Assembly (NCBI GenBank): GCA_044376365.1 | Contig: JBILLA010000015.1 | Location: 1-22,555, forward strand | Direction: 5' to 3' | From: JBIKWN01 sp044376365 | Lineage (GTDB): Bacteria > Bdellovibrionota_C > UBA2361 > JBIKWN01 | DNA: 22,555 nucleotides | In this document: positions 7,327 through 14,623 of the stretch, piece after piece | Layout of the letters: the number at the start of each line of letters is the position of its first letter | Position numbering within the stretch: the first letter of the stretch is position 1 | Notes under the pieces: generated by a model | Told to the model about the DNA's origin: nothing | Database searches by the model: none | Seen by the model: only the letters and a program-made list of their open reading frames with translations | Program-made: the position numbers and the translations under genes

Positions 7327-9210
7327 ATGATTTTTGATGTTTTAGTCATTGGTGGTGGACACGCTGGTTCTGAGGCTGCAGCAGCAGCTGCGAGACTTGG
7401 TGCGTCCGTCTGTTTGGTTACCTTTACCCGAGATGGTATCGGTCAGATGTCTTGTAACCCAGCCATTGGTGGTCTCGGTAAGGGGCAACTCGTGAAGGAA
7501 GTTGATGCTCTTGGTGGCATCATGGGCCAGGCTATCGATACTACTGGTATTCAGTTTAGAACCCTAAATGAAAGTCGCGGTTCCGCAGTGCGTGCATCTC
7601 GTGCACAAGCTGATCGTGAACTCTATAAACAAGAGGTGCAGCGGCACATCGCCACCTTCCCACAGATTACCATTGTTGAGGGAGAGGCTGCTTCAATTCG
7701 AACGAATGAGCAGCATCAAGTCATCGGCATTTCGCTTGTTGATGGATCCACTATTGATGCGCGTACTGTTGTTTTAACTTCTGGTACGTTTCTTCGTGGA
7801 TTAATGCATACAGGTCCCGTGCAGACCTGTGGTGGAAGAGTAGATGATCGTGCATCAAATAATCTAAGCGATTCACTCAAGCAGCTCGGCTTCGAGCTCG
7901 GTCGCCTAAAGACAGGTACACCGCCCCGCATTCAGCTCTCTTCAATTGATTTCTCAAAAACAACAGAACAGCCAGGTGAGTTGCCGCCTAAACCATTCTC
8001 ATTTATGAGCGATGCGATTACGCAGCGACAGATTTCATGTTGGGTGACAAGAACGAACGAAGCTATTCACGAGTTGATACGTGCCAATAAAGATAGAAGT
8101 CCTATGTTTAATGGACAGATTCAATCTGGTGGTCCGCGTTACTGCCCATCAATTGAAGACAAAGTATTCCGGTTCGCAGATAAAACTTCACATAATATTT
8201 TTCTTGAGCCTGAAGGATATGATTCGGACATTGTTTATCCGAACGGCATATCAACAAGTTTGCCACTTGATGTGCAAGAGCAGTTTGTTCGGCTTATTCC
8301 TGGCCTTGAACAGGCTAAAATTATTAAAGCAGGATATGCTGTTGAATACGACTTCATCGATCCTCGTGGATTGAAGCCTACCCTTGAGACAAAATTGATT
8401 TCAGGTCTTTTCCTTGCCGGGCAGATAAATGGCACCTCCGGTTATGAAGAAGCTGCAGCACAGGGCTTGATGGCAGGTGCAAATGCAGCGCTGCTATGTG
8501 CTGGGCAGGAGCCGTTTACGCTCTCACGTGGTGATGCTTATATTGGTGTCATGATCGATGATCTGATTACCACAGGCGTTGATGAACCGTACCGTATGTT
8601 TACGTCACGTGCTGAGTATCGGCTCGTATTGCGTGAAGATAATGCGCTGTTGCGACTTGGTGGAAAAGCGCAAGCACTGGGCCTTTATAGTGAAGCGCAG
8701 CGTGCACGCTTCGAGCAAAAAGCATCTCTCTTCCATGACCTAAAGAAGTGGGCGCATACGTATCGAATTAAACCAACCGATGATATGAATACATGGTTGC
8801 GAAGTGTCGGCAGTGCAGAGTTGAAAGATTCTATCCTTATTTCGACACTGAGCAGACGACCAGAGATGACACTCGATGCCATACTTGAAAAAGTACCGTT
8901 CCCTGATGAGCGTATTATTTCAAGTGAGCTTATCTCTGCGATGCAAACAGAGCTTAAATTTGAAGGGTATCTTCGTAAACAAGATGAAGAGATTCTGAAG
9001 CTCAAAAAGCATGAAGAAGAATCTATTCCTGCAAATTTTTGTTATGATTCTATTCCGTCTCTTCGTATTGAGGCCCGAGAGAAGCTTAAAAAAACTCGCC
9101 CACATTCATTAGGTCAGGCAATGCGCATTCCTGGTATTACGCCAACAGCTATTTCGCTCTTGGCGGTTTATCTCAAGCGAGCCCGTGCTGGCGTGTCAGT
9201 TTCAGACTGA
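7327..9210 (+). CDS. mnmG: tRNA uridine-5-carboxymethylaminomethyl modification enzyme MnmG (GidA)
   Basis: MnmG works with MnmE to place the carboxymethylaminomethyl group on U34 of several tRNAs, using FAD, NADH and a folate donor. The 627-residue length is typical. The N-terminus is MIFDVLVIGGGHAGSEAA (FAD-binding GxGxxG), followed by MSCNPAIGGLGKGQLVKEVDALGG, TGTFLRGLMHTG, RLKTGTPPR, GPRYCPSIEDKV, GYEEAAAQGLMAG, the TSRAEYRLVLREDNA region and the C-terminal helical domain ending IPGITPTAISLLAVYLKR. All of the family's landmarks are present. The ATG at 7327 is chosen because the FAD motif begins there; an in-frame upstream start at 7255 would add 24 unrelated residues and start within the inverted repeat. 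Its stop overlaps the convergent GTPase gene by 9 bases. MnmE is not in the window. Confidence 0.98.
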   Translation: MIFDVLVIGGGHAGSEAAAAAARLGASVCLVTFTRDGIGQMSCNPAIGGLGKGQLVKEVDALGGIMGQAIDTTGIQFRTLNESRGSAVRASRAQADRELYKQEVQRHIATFPQITIVEGEAASIRTNEQHQVIGISLVDGSTIDARTVVLTSGTFLRGLMHTGPVQTCGGRVDDRASNNLSDSLKQLGFELGRLKTGTPPRIQLSSIDFSKTTEQPGELPPKPFSFMSDAITQRQISCWVTRTNEAIHELIRANKDRSPMFNGQIQSGGPRYCPSIEDKVFRFADKTSHNIFLEPEGYDSDIVYPNGISTSLPLDVQEQFVRLIPGLEQAKIIKAGYAVEYDFIDPRGLKPTLETKLISGLFLAGQINGTSGYEEAAAQGLMAGANAALLCAGQEPFTLSRGDAYIGVMIDDLITTGVDEPYRMFTSRAEYRLVLREDNALLRLGGKAQALGLYSEAQRARFEQKASLFHDLKKWAHTYRIKPTDDMNTWLRSVGSAELKDSILISTLSRRPEMTLDAILEKVPFPDERIISSELISAMQTELKFEGYLRKQDEEILKLKKHEEESIPANFCYDSIPSLRIEAREKLKKTRPHSLGQAMRIPGITPTAISLLAVYLKRARAGVSVSD

Positions 9211-9212
9211 CA
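9194..9212. terminator. Hairpin spanning two convergent stop codons
   Basis: TGTCAGT and ACTGACA flank TTCAG. Both stops (mnmG TGA at 9208-9210, GTPase TGA at 9202-9204) lie inside the hairpin. It lacks a T-run on either side, so it could be a weak bidirectional terminator or simply an mRNA 3'-end stem. Confidence 0.4.
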
Positions 9213-10440
9213 GTGTGCAGCTTGCTTCTTCGTCGTCATCATTGAGACCTTCAAGTGACCAGCTTGGGAGTGGATTGTGAAACAAGCTCCAAGCTTCGCT
9301 GCCTTGACGCATCTCTTCATCCGTCAACAGGCAGCTATTGAGTGCAGCGGTCAGTGCTTCCTTGTTCATCTCAATGCCGATGAGCACTAATTCTTGTCGT
9401 CTATCGCCAAAGGTTTCATCCCAATCTTTGAGGTAATCAGTATCTTGGCGCACATCTTCAGGCCACGCATCTTGAGGAACAGCAGCAAGCCATTTCCCAG
9501 CGGGTTCACATCTGCATGAACCACCAGCCTGCGACCAGAGTCCCGCAAAATCATGATGTGACGCTAGCCAAAAATAGCCTTTTGATCGAAGTACTCCAGG
9601 CCATTCTTCATGTGCAAGTGCTGCAAAGCGCTCGGGGTGAAAGGGGCGTCGAGCACGATAGACAAAACTTGATATGCCGTATTCTTCTGTTTCAGGAAGA
9701 TGGATGCCTGCAAGTTCTTTTGCCCAGCCAGGTGCTTGAGATGCTTTTTCAAAATCAAAAAGTTTTGTATGGAGTATTTCGTGTAGTGGTACTTTGCCAA
9801 AACGGGTATGAATTATTTTTGCATCGGCGTTGAGAGCTCGAAGTATCCCAGTAACTTTCCCAAGTTCATAATCATCAACAAGATCGCACTTGTTGAGCAA
9901 GATAACATTGGCAAACTCAATTTGATCGGTCAGTAAATCGACGATAGTTCTATCATCTTCGGCATGCTCTGCAAGTTGAGCTTCGACAAGATCTTCCTGT
10001 GACTCATAGAGTTTGAGAAAGTGAGAAGCATCAACGACAGTGACCATCGTATCGAGCGTGGAAACATCAGCAAGGCATGCACCATCACCCATATCAAAGA
10101 TAAAACTTGATGCTACAGGCATCGGCTCAGAGATCCCAGTAGATTCAATGAGTAAGTAATCAAAGCGACCCTCGCTTGCAAGTTTTGAGACCTCATTCAT
10201 AAGATCTTCGCGCAGAGTGCAACATATACAGCCATTCGTCATTTCAACAAGCTTTTCTTCAGTTCTGCTAAGCGATGCGGTACCGTTTTTTACGAGCTCT
10301 GCATCAATGTTCACTTCGCTCATATCATTCACAATAACAGCGACTTTTAATCCTTCGCGGTTAGACAGAATGTGATTGAGGAGTGTGGTTTTACCAGCAC
10401 CAAGAAAACCTGAAAGGACAGTGGTAGGGAGCTTTTTCAT
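9202..10440 (-). CDS. COG0523/CobW-family GTPase, zinc-responsive ZigA/YciC-like metallochaperone
   Basis: This 412-residue P-loop GTPase has Walker A SGFLGAGKTT (10-19), the family's metal-binding NGCICC with Cys71, Cys73 and Cys74, ESTGISEP (about 99-106) and the G4 motif NKCD (183-186). The CobW C-terminal domain begins near SSFVYRARRPFHPERF. It contains ASHHDFAGLWSQAGG and GDRRQELVLIG, which I associate with the Zur-regulated YciC/ZigA branch rather than cobalamin or nitrile hydratase branches. Members bind and deliver zinc or related metals to client proteins. The C-terminus is an acidic DDDEE tail ending with a Cys. The ATG at 10440 is preferred: it begins MKKLPTTVLSGFLGAGKTT and has AGGA 6 bases upstream. 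A longer frame start at 10470 would lie inside the operator described here. Confidence 0.92.
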   Translation of the reverse strand: MKKLPTTVLSGFLGAGKTTLLNHILSNREGLKVAVIVNDMSEVNIDAELVKNGTASLSRTEEKLVEMTNGCICCTLREDLMNEVSKLASEGRFDYLLIESTGISEPMPVASSFIFDMGDGACLADVSTLDTMVTVVDASHFLKLYESQEDLVEAQLAEHAEDDRTIVDLLTDQIEFANVILLNKCDLVDDYELGKVTGILRALNADAKIIHTRFGKVPLHEILHTKLFDFEKASQAPGWAKELAGIHLPETEEYGISSFVYRARRPFHPERFAALAHEEWPGVLRSKGYFWLASHHDFAGLWSQAGGSCRCEPAGKWLAAVPQDAWPEDVRQDTDYLKDWDETFGDRRQELVLIGIEMNKEALTAALNSCLLTDEEMRQGSEAWSLFHNPLPSWSLEGLNDDDEEASCTLSV

Positions 10441-10449
10441 GTGAATCCT

Positions 10450-10474
10450 AATAACGCAACTAGGTTGCATTATT
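10450..10474. promoter_or_regulatory. Palindromic operator (copy 1), putative metal-responsive repressor site
   Basis: The arms AATAACGCAAC and GTTGCATTATT surround TAG. They are complementary except for one pair (G:C versus A). The site covers the -10 of the GTPase promoter and ends just before its Shine-Dalgarno, the classic place for a repressor. A near-identical site lies at 13790-13814. Since COG0523 genes of this type are usually repressed by Zur when zinc is sufficient, a Zur-type regulator is the leading guess, but the regulator itself is not in the window. Confidence 0.8.
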
Positions 10475-10497
10475 GACTTTGATCACTTGCCTGTCAA
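10469..10497 (-). promoter_or_regulatory. Promoter of the COG0523 GTPase gene
   Basis: Minus-strand TTGACA (10492-10497, a perfect -35) is followed after exactly 17 bases by AATAAT (10469-10474). This is the best sigma-70-type promoter in the window. Its -10 is the outer end of the palindromic operator, so bound repressor would block RNA polymerase. Confidence 0.8.
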
Positions 10498-10504
10498 CGC
10501 TGGC

Positions 10505-10523
10505 AAAAAAAGAGTGTCACTCT
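10505..10523 (-). terminator. Intrinsic terminator after the minus-strand glycosyltransferase pair
   Basis: On the minus strand AAGAGT and ACTCTT pair around GAC and are followed by a run of T (plus-strand A run 10505-10511). It lies 7 bases beyond the stop at 10530 and just before the GTPase promoter, separating the two transcription units. Confidence 0.7.
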
Positions 10524-10529
10524 TGATAG

Positions 10530-11654
10530 TTACGAAGACGCAAAGAATGCCGGGTACGCAGCGACAAGTTTTGCTAAGAGTGCGTTGCATGCGGTACTAC
10601 TGCCGATGCTTGCAGCAAATCGCAGTGTTTCAAGGGTATCTGCTGCAAGCTCATAGCTCAGCATATGCTGTAAGTGCATTGCTTTCTCAATCAAGCGCAG
10701 CGCTTCATCAGTTGCCTGCGTGGCTCCTGTGCGTTGTTCATTGACCAAGTATTTAGCAAAATCTGTATAGGTTCCTGCGAGTGCAAAATAATTGTGCAAA
10801 GTTTTTTGTGTTTTTTGAATCTGTGCATTGACCGTAGCAGCACGTGCTGTTTCGGTATGATGAGCAAGTACAAGGCTGCGTCCATAGTGAGCAATCGAAG
10901 CTGCTTTATGTGTATCATCAAGGAGTGCTTTAATTTTTTGGGCTGCATCATGAACATTACCTCGCTCGTATGTAACAAGCGCACGACCATCCTCAAAAAG
11001 CTCAGATAAGCCATTACCTGTTTGCTCGGTAAGAAGAATTGAGCCGCACATTAAGGCTTCAAAGATACGAAAATTAAGATCTCCTTTCACTGTTTGATTG
11101 ATGACAATCTTTGCTTTTGGAAAGAGTTCCCAGTAATTACCCATCGTAACAGTTAATGGTGTAAGGCTCTTAAGCGCATCAAAAAAACGGACACGCTCTG
11201 GATTTAATGCTGGATTCATCGTGCCAACGAAAAGAACATCAAACGTTTTTTCATCTGATGGCTCAACGTAACGTGGGGCCCAAAGCGGAAGCCAAGTAAC
11301 TGGCGCAGCTCCAGTCACAAATTGCGGAAGGTAGTCTTTTTGAGCTACAAAAATATGATCAAAGCAAAGAGGATAGAATTGCTGGCGTTGTATGTGATGC
11401 TGTACATCAACTGCATAGTACAGGATGGGGACTGATGCTTCATCGAGATGAGTGATGAAGAGAGGAATGCTATTGTCATAGATCAGGACGCAATCAGGGG
11501 TGAAGCCGCAAAGTGAAATTACTTCTGAAAACTTTAATAAAGGAATCGGCAGTTTGATATCAAAGTGCCCATCTGCTCCGACGGACCGAACGGTATGCCC
11601 AAGAGCAATGAGCTCTTCTTTGAACCAATCTTGATTGAGCATTAAAATATTCAT
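10530..11654 (-). CDS. CgeB-like glycosyltransferase
   Basis: The product has 374 residues. It begins MNILMLNQDWFKEELIALGH and has FDVLFVGTMNPALNPERVRFFDAL (donor-domain start), then LNFRIFEALMCGSILLTEQTGNGLSELFEDGRALVTY. That last stretch is the characteristic CgeB-type nucleotide-sugar binding region with the Glu of FEAL. The C-terminal roughly 100 residues are helical and may be a TPR-like remnant. It is related in type to the longer gene at 1902-3803. Its ATG overlaps the TGA of the preceding glycosyltransferase (ATGA), showing translational coupling; 10 further upstream in-frame residues are discarded. Expected role is cell-surface glycan assembly; donor and acceptor are unknown. Confidence 0.85.
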   Translation of the reverse strand: MNILMLNQDWFKEELIALGHTVRSVGADGHFDIKLPIPLLKFSEVISLCGFTPDCVLIYDNSIPLFITHLDEASVPILYYAVDVQHHIQRQQFYPLCFDHIFVAQKDYLPQFVTGAAPVTWLPLWAPRYVEPSDEKTFDVLFVGTMNPALNPERVRFFDALKSLTPLTVTMGNYWELFPKAKIVINQTVKGDLNFRIFEALMCGSILLTEQTGNGLSELFEDGRALVTYERGNVHDAAQKIKALLDDTHKAASIAHYGRSLVLAHHTETARAATVNAQIQKTQKTLHNYFALAGTYTDFAKYLVNEQRTGATQATDEALRLIEKAMHLQHMLSYELAADTLETLRFAASIGSSTACNALLAKLVAAYPAFFASS

Positions 11655-12844
11655 TGTTTTTCTTCTAGAGCGATGCGTTTGCATCCATGTATCAGTGCCT
11701 CAATCAGAGCAGGTTGGAGCTCAATGCCAAGTGATAGTTGCCATAAGCAAAGTTCAATATATGGTGTGAGTGGGGTGGGGCGTTGATCAACGAATTGATA
11801 GACCTCTTCAAGTGATGAAGCATTTTTTGCACACATTTGTAATGCTTCGATTGAGGCTCCATGGTGTGCTCTAAATCGTCTGCACAAGGAGTCTGTAAGA
11901 GTTTGTTTCAACTGATCTGGATAGGTCTTTGTGAGAAGAATTGCTCGCAGAACGGCTATAAATCCTACGGTATAATCTTTCTGAGTAGTGTCGTCGCCTC
12001 TTCGTTTTGCACGCAGTTCAAGATCGTGAACAATCGAGCTCAAGAGCCCATACAGCATCGGGAGTGCCCAGTGTGGAGCATCCTGCGAGAGGCAGTCTTG
12101 AAGCTCTTTGAGCGTTGTTCGAATTTCATTAGTCCATTTTGTTGCTAATCGCTGCTCTGATGTAAAAATTTCTTGAGCTTCATATGAGGGAAGGCGCCAG
12201 CGATATGCAGTATCTACAACAGTTTGAAGAGTATCTTTTCTTAAGTGTTCACAGCGTGCCGTTGGCTCGTAGTAGGTTGTATAGCCAGCGGCAAGAAGTC
12301 TTCGATGAAGATCAACATCATCGAATGCTGTCGTGAGTGATTCATTATAGCCCCCTAGGGAACGTATCGTCTCAGTATGGTAGAGGCTATTACATCCAAA
12401 GATCAGTAGGTCTTTGCCTGCTGCAGGACCATGATGTTGCTTCATTACTTCAGCGCGATATTGATCTGGAAGTGTTGCGGTGTGACGCTCTTGAAGAAAA
12501 CCTCCAACGCCCTGAACTTGCATCTCGTGCAGCGTGCGCATACAGATTGCAAGCCAGTCTGGTGCCGCAACGGTATCTGCATCAAGTGCAGCGATATATT
12601 GAGTATCTGTATGTGCAAGAGCCGTATTGCGAGCCGCTGATAACCCTCTGTTTTTTTCGTGCGAGATTACCGTTACGCCTGCATATGAACGAGCGATTGC
12701 TTCTGATTCGTCAGATGATCCGTCATTAATAAAGAGGAAACGCGCAAATGGGTACTGTTGATTGAGCGCGGCTGGTATTGTTTCACGCAAGTAACGAGCG
12801 CCATTCCAGCAGGGCATATAAAGAGTCACCGTAGCGGTATTCAT
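11651..12844 (-). CDS. Family 2 glycosyltransferase
   Basis: This 397-residue protein starts with a GT-A fold domain of about 230 residues: TVTLYMPCWNGARYLRETIPAAL, FINDGSSDES (nucleotide-sugar binding), ALDADTVAAPDWL with the metal-binding DAD at 88-90, and AFDDVDLHRRLLAAG with the catalytic-base region at about 174-186. The C-terminal roughly 170 residues are helical and not assigned. No membrane segments are seen, so it is probably cytoplasmic or membrane-associated. The TGA overlaps the start of the next glycosyltransferase. Its ATG is preceded by AGGG at a short distance and by TATCAT seven bases upstream. Its promoter overlaps head-to-head with that of the GT71-like gene at 12907. Confidence 0.9.
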   Translation of the reverse strand: MNTATVTLYMPCWNGARYLRETIPAALNQQYPFARFLFINDGSSDESEAIARSYAGVTVISHEKNRGLSAARNTALAHTDTQYIAALDADTVAAPDWLAICMRTLHEMQVQGVGGFLQERHTATLPDQYRAEVMKQHHGPAAGKDLLIFGCNSLYHTETIRSLGGYNESLTTAFDDVDLHRRLLAAGYTTYYEPTARCEHLRKDTLQTVVDTAYRWRLPSYEAQEIFTSEQRLATKWTNEIRTTLKELQDCLSQDAPHWALPMLYGLLSSIVHDLELRAKRRGDDTTQKDYTVGFIAVLRAILLTKTYPDQLKQTLTDSLCRRFRAHHGASIEALQMCAKNASSLEEVYQFVDQRPTPLTPYIELCLWQLSLGIELQPALIEALIHGCKRIALEEKQ

Positions 12845-12851
12845 GCACCCT

Positions 12852-12861
12852 ATGATATACT
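12852..12861. promoter_or_regulatory. Overlapping divergent -10 elements of two glycosyltransferase genes
   Basis: On the plus strand TGA-TATACT (12853-12861) is an extended -10 for the GT71-like gene at 12907. On the minus strand TATCAT (12852-12857) is a -10 for the GT2 gene starting at 12844, 7 bases away. The two share bases, so RNA polymerase could serve only one direction at a time. Confidence 0.5.
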
Positions 12862-12906
12862 GGCGATGGTTTTTTCAAAACGCTTTAAGAGATAGAGAAG
12901 CTTTAC

Positions 12907-13794
12907 ATGTCCTATAATGTTCAAAGCCTAGTTACGCTACTTGCGAACCCACCACTGTACCCTGATGTTTACAAAGGGCGCGGTATCGTCATTTGTGGAG
13001 GTGGCTCCTATCTTCCTTCGACTTACATTGCTATTAAAAGTCTTCGTTCCAGCGGTTGCACGCTTCCCATACAGCTGTGGCATCTTGGTGTAAAAGAATT
13101 GCCCCCTGTCCTCGCGCAGTATTTTCATGCATTCGAAGTTGAAACTGTTGATGCCCTCCCGTTTGCATCGCAGCAAGGTATTACCAATCTAACAGGATGG
13201 CAGGTAAAGCCTCTTTCGATAGTCTATTCGCCATTTCGTGAAGTATTCTCTTTTGATGCTGATAACTTTGCACTACAAAATCCTGAATTTTTATTTGATT
13301 CAAATGAGTGTCAGCAACATGGCTGTATTTTTTGGCCAGATTTTTATTTCGAACAGGAGTGTGCCTGGACTATTAAGCCTGCAGCTTGGTCGCTGCTTGG
13401 ATTGGAGCCACGTCTTGGAGCAGAGCTTGAAACAGGTCAACTCTTGATAGACAAGCAGCGACAGTGGCGAAGCCTCATGGGTGTATTCCATATGAATATA
13501 CATTCAGAGTTCTACTATCAACATTGCACGTATGGAGATAAAGACACCTATGCGCTGACCTGGGCATTAACCAAAGATCCATACTACGTAGTGCCGCACC
13601 GTCCTAAACTTCTTGAAGACATGGTACGAATTCAATTCGCACCAGATGGTAGTGAATTATTTCAACATTCTCGTAAGTGGGTACTGCCGTCAGAAAAGAA
13701 TCCAACGTTTACATCGTATCAACGAGAATCAGACTGTAAGGCATGGCTGCGTGAGTTTGAAGAGAAACTGCGCATGTTCCCTTGTGCTAAATAA
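12907..13794 (+). CDS. GT71-like (Mnn1-type alpha-mannosyltransferase-like) glycosyltransferase
   Basis: This 295-residue protein has the pattern of GT71 and related sugar transferases. GRGIVICGGGSYLPSTYIAI (about 24-43) is followed by LRSSGCTLPIQLWHLG, GWQVKPLSIVYSPFREVFSFDADNFAL with a DxD (metal/UDP- or GDP-sugar binding), IFWPDF, ETGQLLIDKQ and a Y-x-H-C-T-YGDKDTYALTWAL stretch. GT71 proteins are best known as fungal Golgi mannosyltransferases. Bacterial relatives are little studied, so the sugar is an inference. There is no signal peptide or membrane helix. The TAA at 13792-13794 lies inside the second copy of the palindromic operator, so that site serves the next gene. Confidence 0.8.
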   Translation: MSYNVQSLVTLLANPPLYPDVYKGRGIVICGGGSYLPSTYIAIKSLRSSGCTLPIQLWHLGVKELPPVLAQYFHAFEVETVDALPFASQQGITNLTGWQVKPLSIVYSPFREVFSFDADNFALQNPEFLFDSNECQQHGCIFWPDFYFEQECAWTIKPAAWSLLGLEPRLGAELETGQLLIDKQRQWRSLMGVFHMNIHSEFYYQHCTYGDKDTYALTWALTKDPYYVVPHRPKLLEDMVRIQFAPDGSELFQHSRKWVLPSEKNPTFTSYQRESDCKAWLREFEEKLRMFPCAK

Positions 13795-13814
13795 CGCAAC
13801 CGAGTTGCGTTATT
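13790..13814. promoter_or_regulatory. Palindromic operator (copy 2), perfect 11-bp arms
   Basis: AATAACGCAAC and GTTGCGTTATT flank CGA and are exact complements. Twenty-one of the 25 positions match the copy at 10450-10474: the left arm is identical and the right arm differs at one base, the other differences being in the centre. It overlaps the stop codon of the upstream glycosyltransferase and the -35 of the promoter for the redoxin-like gene. Confidence 0.85.
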
Positions 13815-13833
13815 GGACGCGAGCTGTTATGAT
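13805..13833 (+). promoter_or_regulatory. Promoter of the first redoxin-like gene
   Basis: TTGCGT (13805-13810), 17 bases, then TATGAT (13828-13833) preceded by TG-T (extended -10). The -35 lies within the right arm of the operator. A leader of roughly 25 bases follows, with AGGAG (13854-13858) 6 bases before the ATG. Confidence 0.65.
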
Positions 13834-13864
13834 GTCGACAATAAAAGTACATTAGGAGAGTATA

Positions 13865-14527
13865 ATGTTCATGCCAATTCTTGCCCTGTGCAGTCAGTTG
13901 CAGAGCCCAACAAATTCACATATTCACGAAACAGTAGATATAGTTCAAGCAAAGAGCGTCAGTTTTACTGTTATCGAGCGTTCACTTGATGTTATAGATG
14001 GTTATCGAAGAAAAATTTCCTTGGGGCAAATATTGAAACAGCCTCATACAGCTGGGGTAATAGTAATAGCAATTGGAGAGGGGTGCCCTCATGCTGATCA
14101 TAATCAGCGGTACGTTGACTCTTATGCACGTACGCTTGAAAAGTATGGCGTTAAAACCATAGTGCTGTTTAACTGCACAGAAACAGGAGCAAAAAAATTT
14201 TTTGATAGATATCAAAGTCCCGTAGCATTTGCTGTTGATGGGAATCTTACAAGTCAAAAAAAAATGGGACTGGAATTTTCAAATTCATGTATTGTCCTGA
14301 AAGCAGATGGATCATTGGTAAAAGGAAAGCCAAAAGATGTACGTTCATACAAATTTTTGCCTGATGGTTGTCATCCATTTGTTCAGTCATCAGTCGACAC
14401 AGTTGTAGCGGAACTGCTTGGCAAGGATATGGTTGCATCGATACGAGAGGAGGTTCTGAAAGTTGCAACACCCCCCAAGGACTATGAGTTAGGATGTCCT
14501 TTGGGTAAGTGCGGCCATGGATTATAG
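13865..14527 (+). CDS. Thioredoxin-fold redoxin-like protein with GCPHADHNQR motif (paralog A)
   Basis: The product has 220 residues. The core is a thioredoxin/peroxiredoxin-like pattern: strand VIVIAIG, then GCPHADHNQR with Cys74, His76 and His79, a helix, strand VKTIVLFNCTETG, helix KKFFDRYQSP, strand FAVDG, and SNSCIVLKADGSLV. This resembles 'redoxin domain' proteins where a GCP-type loop carries the redox Cys, but the neighbouring His residues could also bind metal. The C-terminus ELGCPLGKCGHGL adds Cys211, Cys216 and His218, absent from the paralog at 16506-17216. There is no clear signal peptide. Expression is predicted to be controlled by the palindromic operator shared with the COG0523 GTPase, suggesting a link to metal supply. 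The enzymatic activity is unknown. The start is supported by AGGAG at 6 bases. Confidence 0.75.
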   Translation: MFMPILALCSQLQSPTNSHIHETVDIVQAKSVSFTVIERSLDVIDGYRRKISLGQILKQPHTAGVIVIAIGEGCPHADHNQRYVDSYARTLEKYGVKTIVLFNCTETGAKKFFDRYQSPVAFAVDGNLTSQKKMGLEFSNSCIVLKADGSLVKGKPKDVRSYKFLPDGCHPFVQSSVDTVVAELLGKDMVASIREEVLKVATPPKDYELGCPLGKCGHGL

Positions 14528-14601
14528 CGCTATGTTGTTGAAATCAATAGGAAAATACTTATTCTTCATAGGTTCCTCATCGGAAATTATCGTCCATAAC
14601 A

Positions 14602-14616
14602 GTATCGAGTCGATAC
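14602..14616. repeat. 15-bp inverted repeat before the 624-residue protein gene
   Basis: GTATCGA and TCGATAC are exact complements around one base, ending 7 bases before the ATG at 14624. There is no Shine-Dalgarno. It may be an operator or a short stem in the leader. A possible promoter further upstream is TTGAAA (14538-14543), 16 bases, TATTCT (14560-14565). Confidence 0.4.
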
Positions 14617-14623
14617 AGTACCT

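Noticed and set aside
10441..10470. Upstream in-frame extension of the COG0523 GTPase
   Set aside because: It overlaps the palindromic operator and the -10. The family N-terminus begins at MKKLPTTVLSGF, which has its own AGGA.
12337..12729. 130-codon plus-strand frame opposite the GT2 gene
   Set aside because: It is antisense to conserved GT2 motifs, with no start signal or recognisable domain.
14524..14533. 10-bp palindrome ATAGCGCTAT over the redoxin A stop codon
   Set aside because: Too short to distinguish from chance, and there is no T-run.
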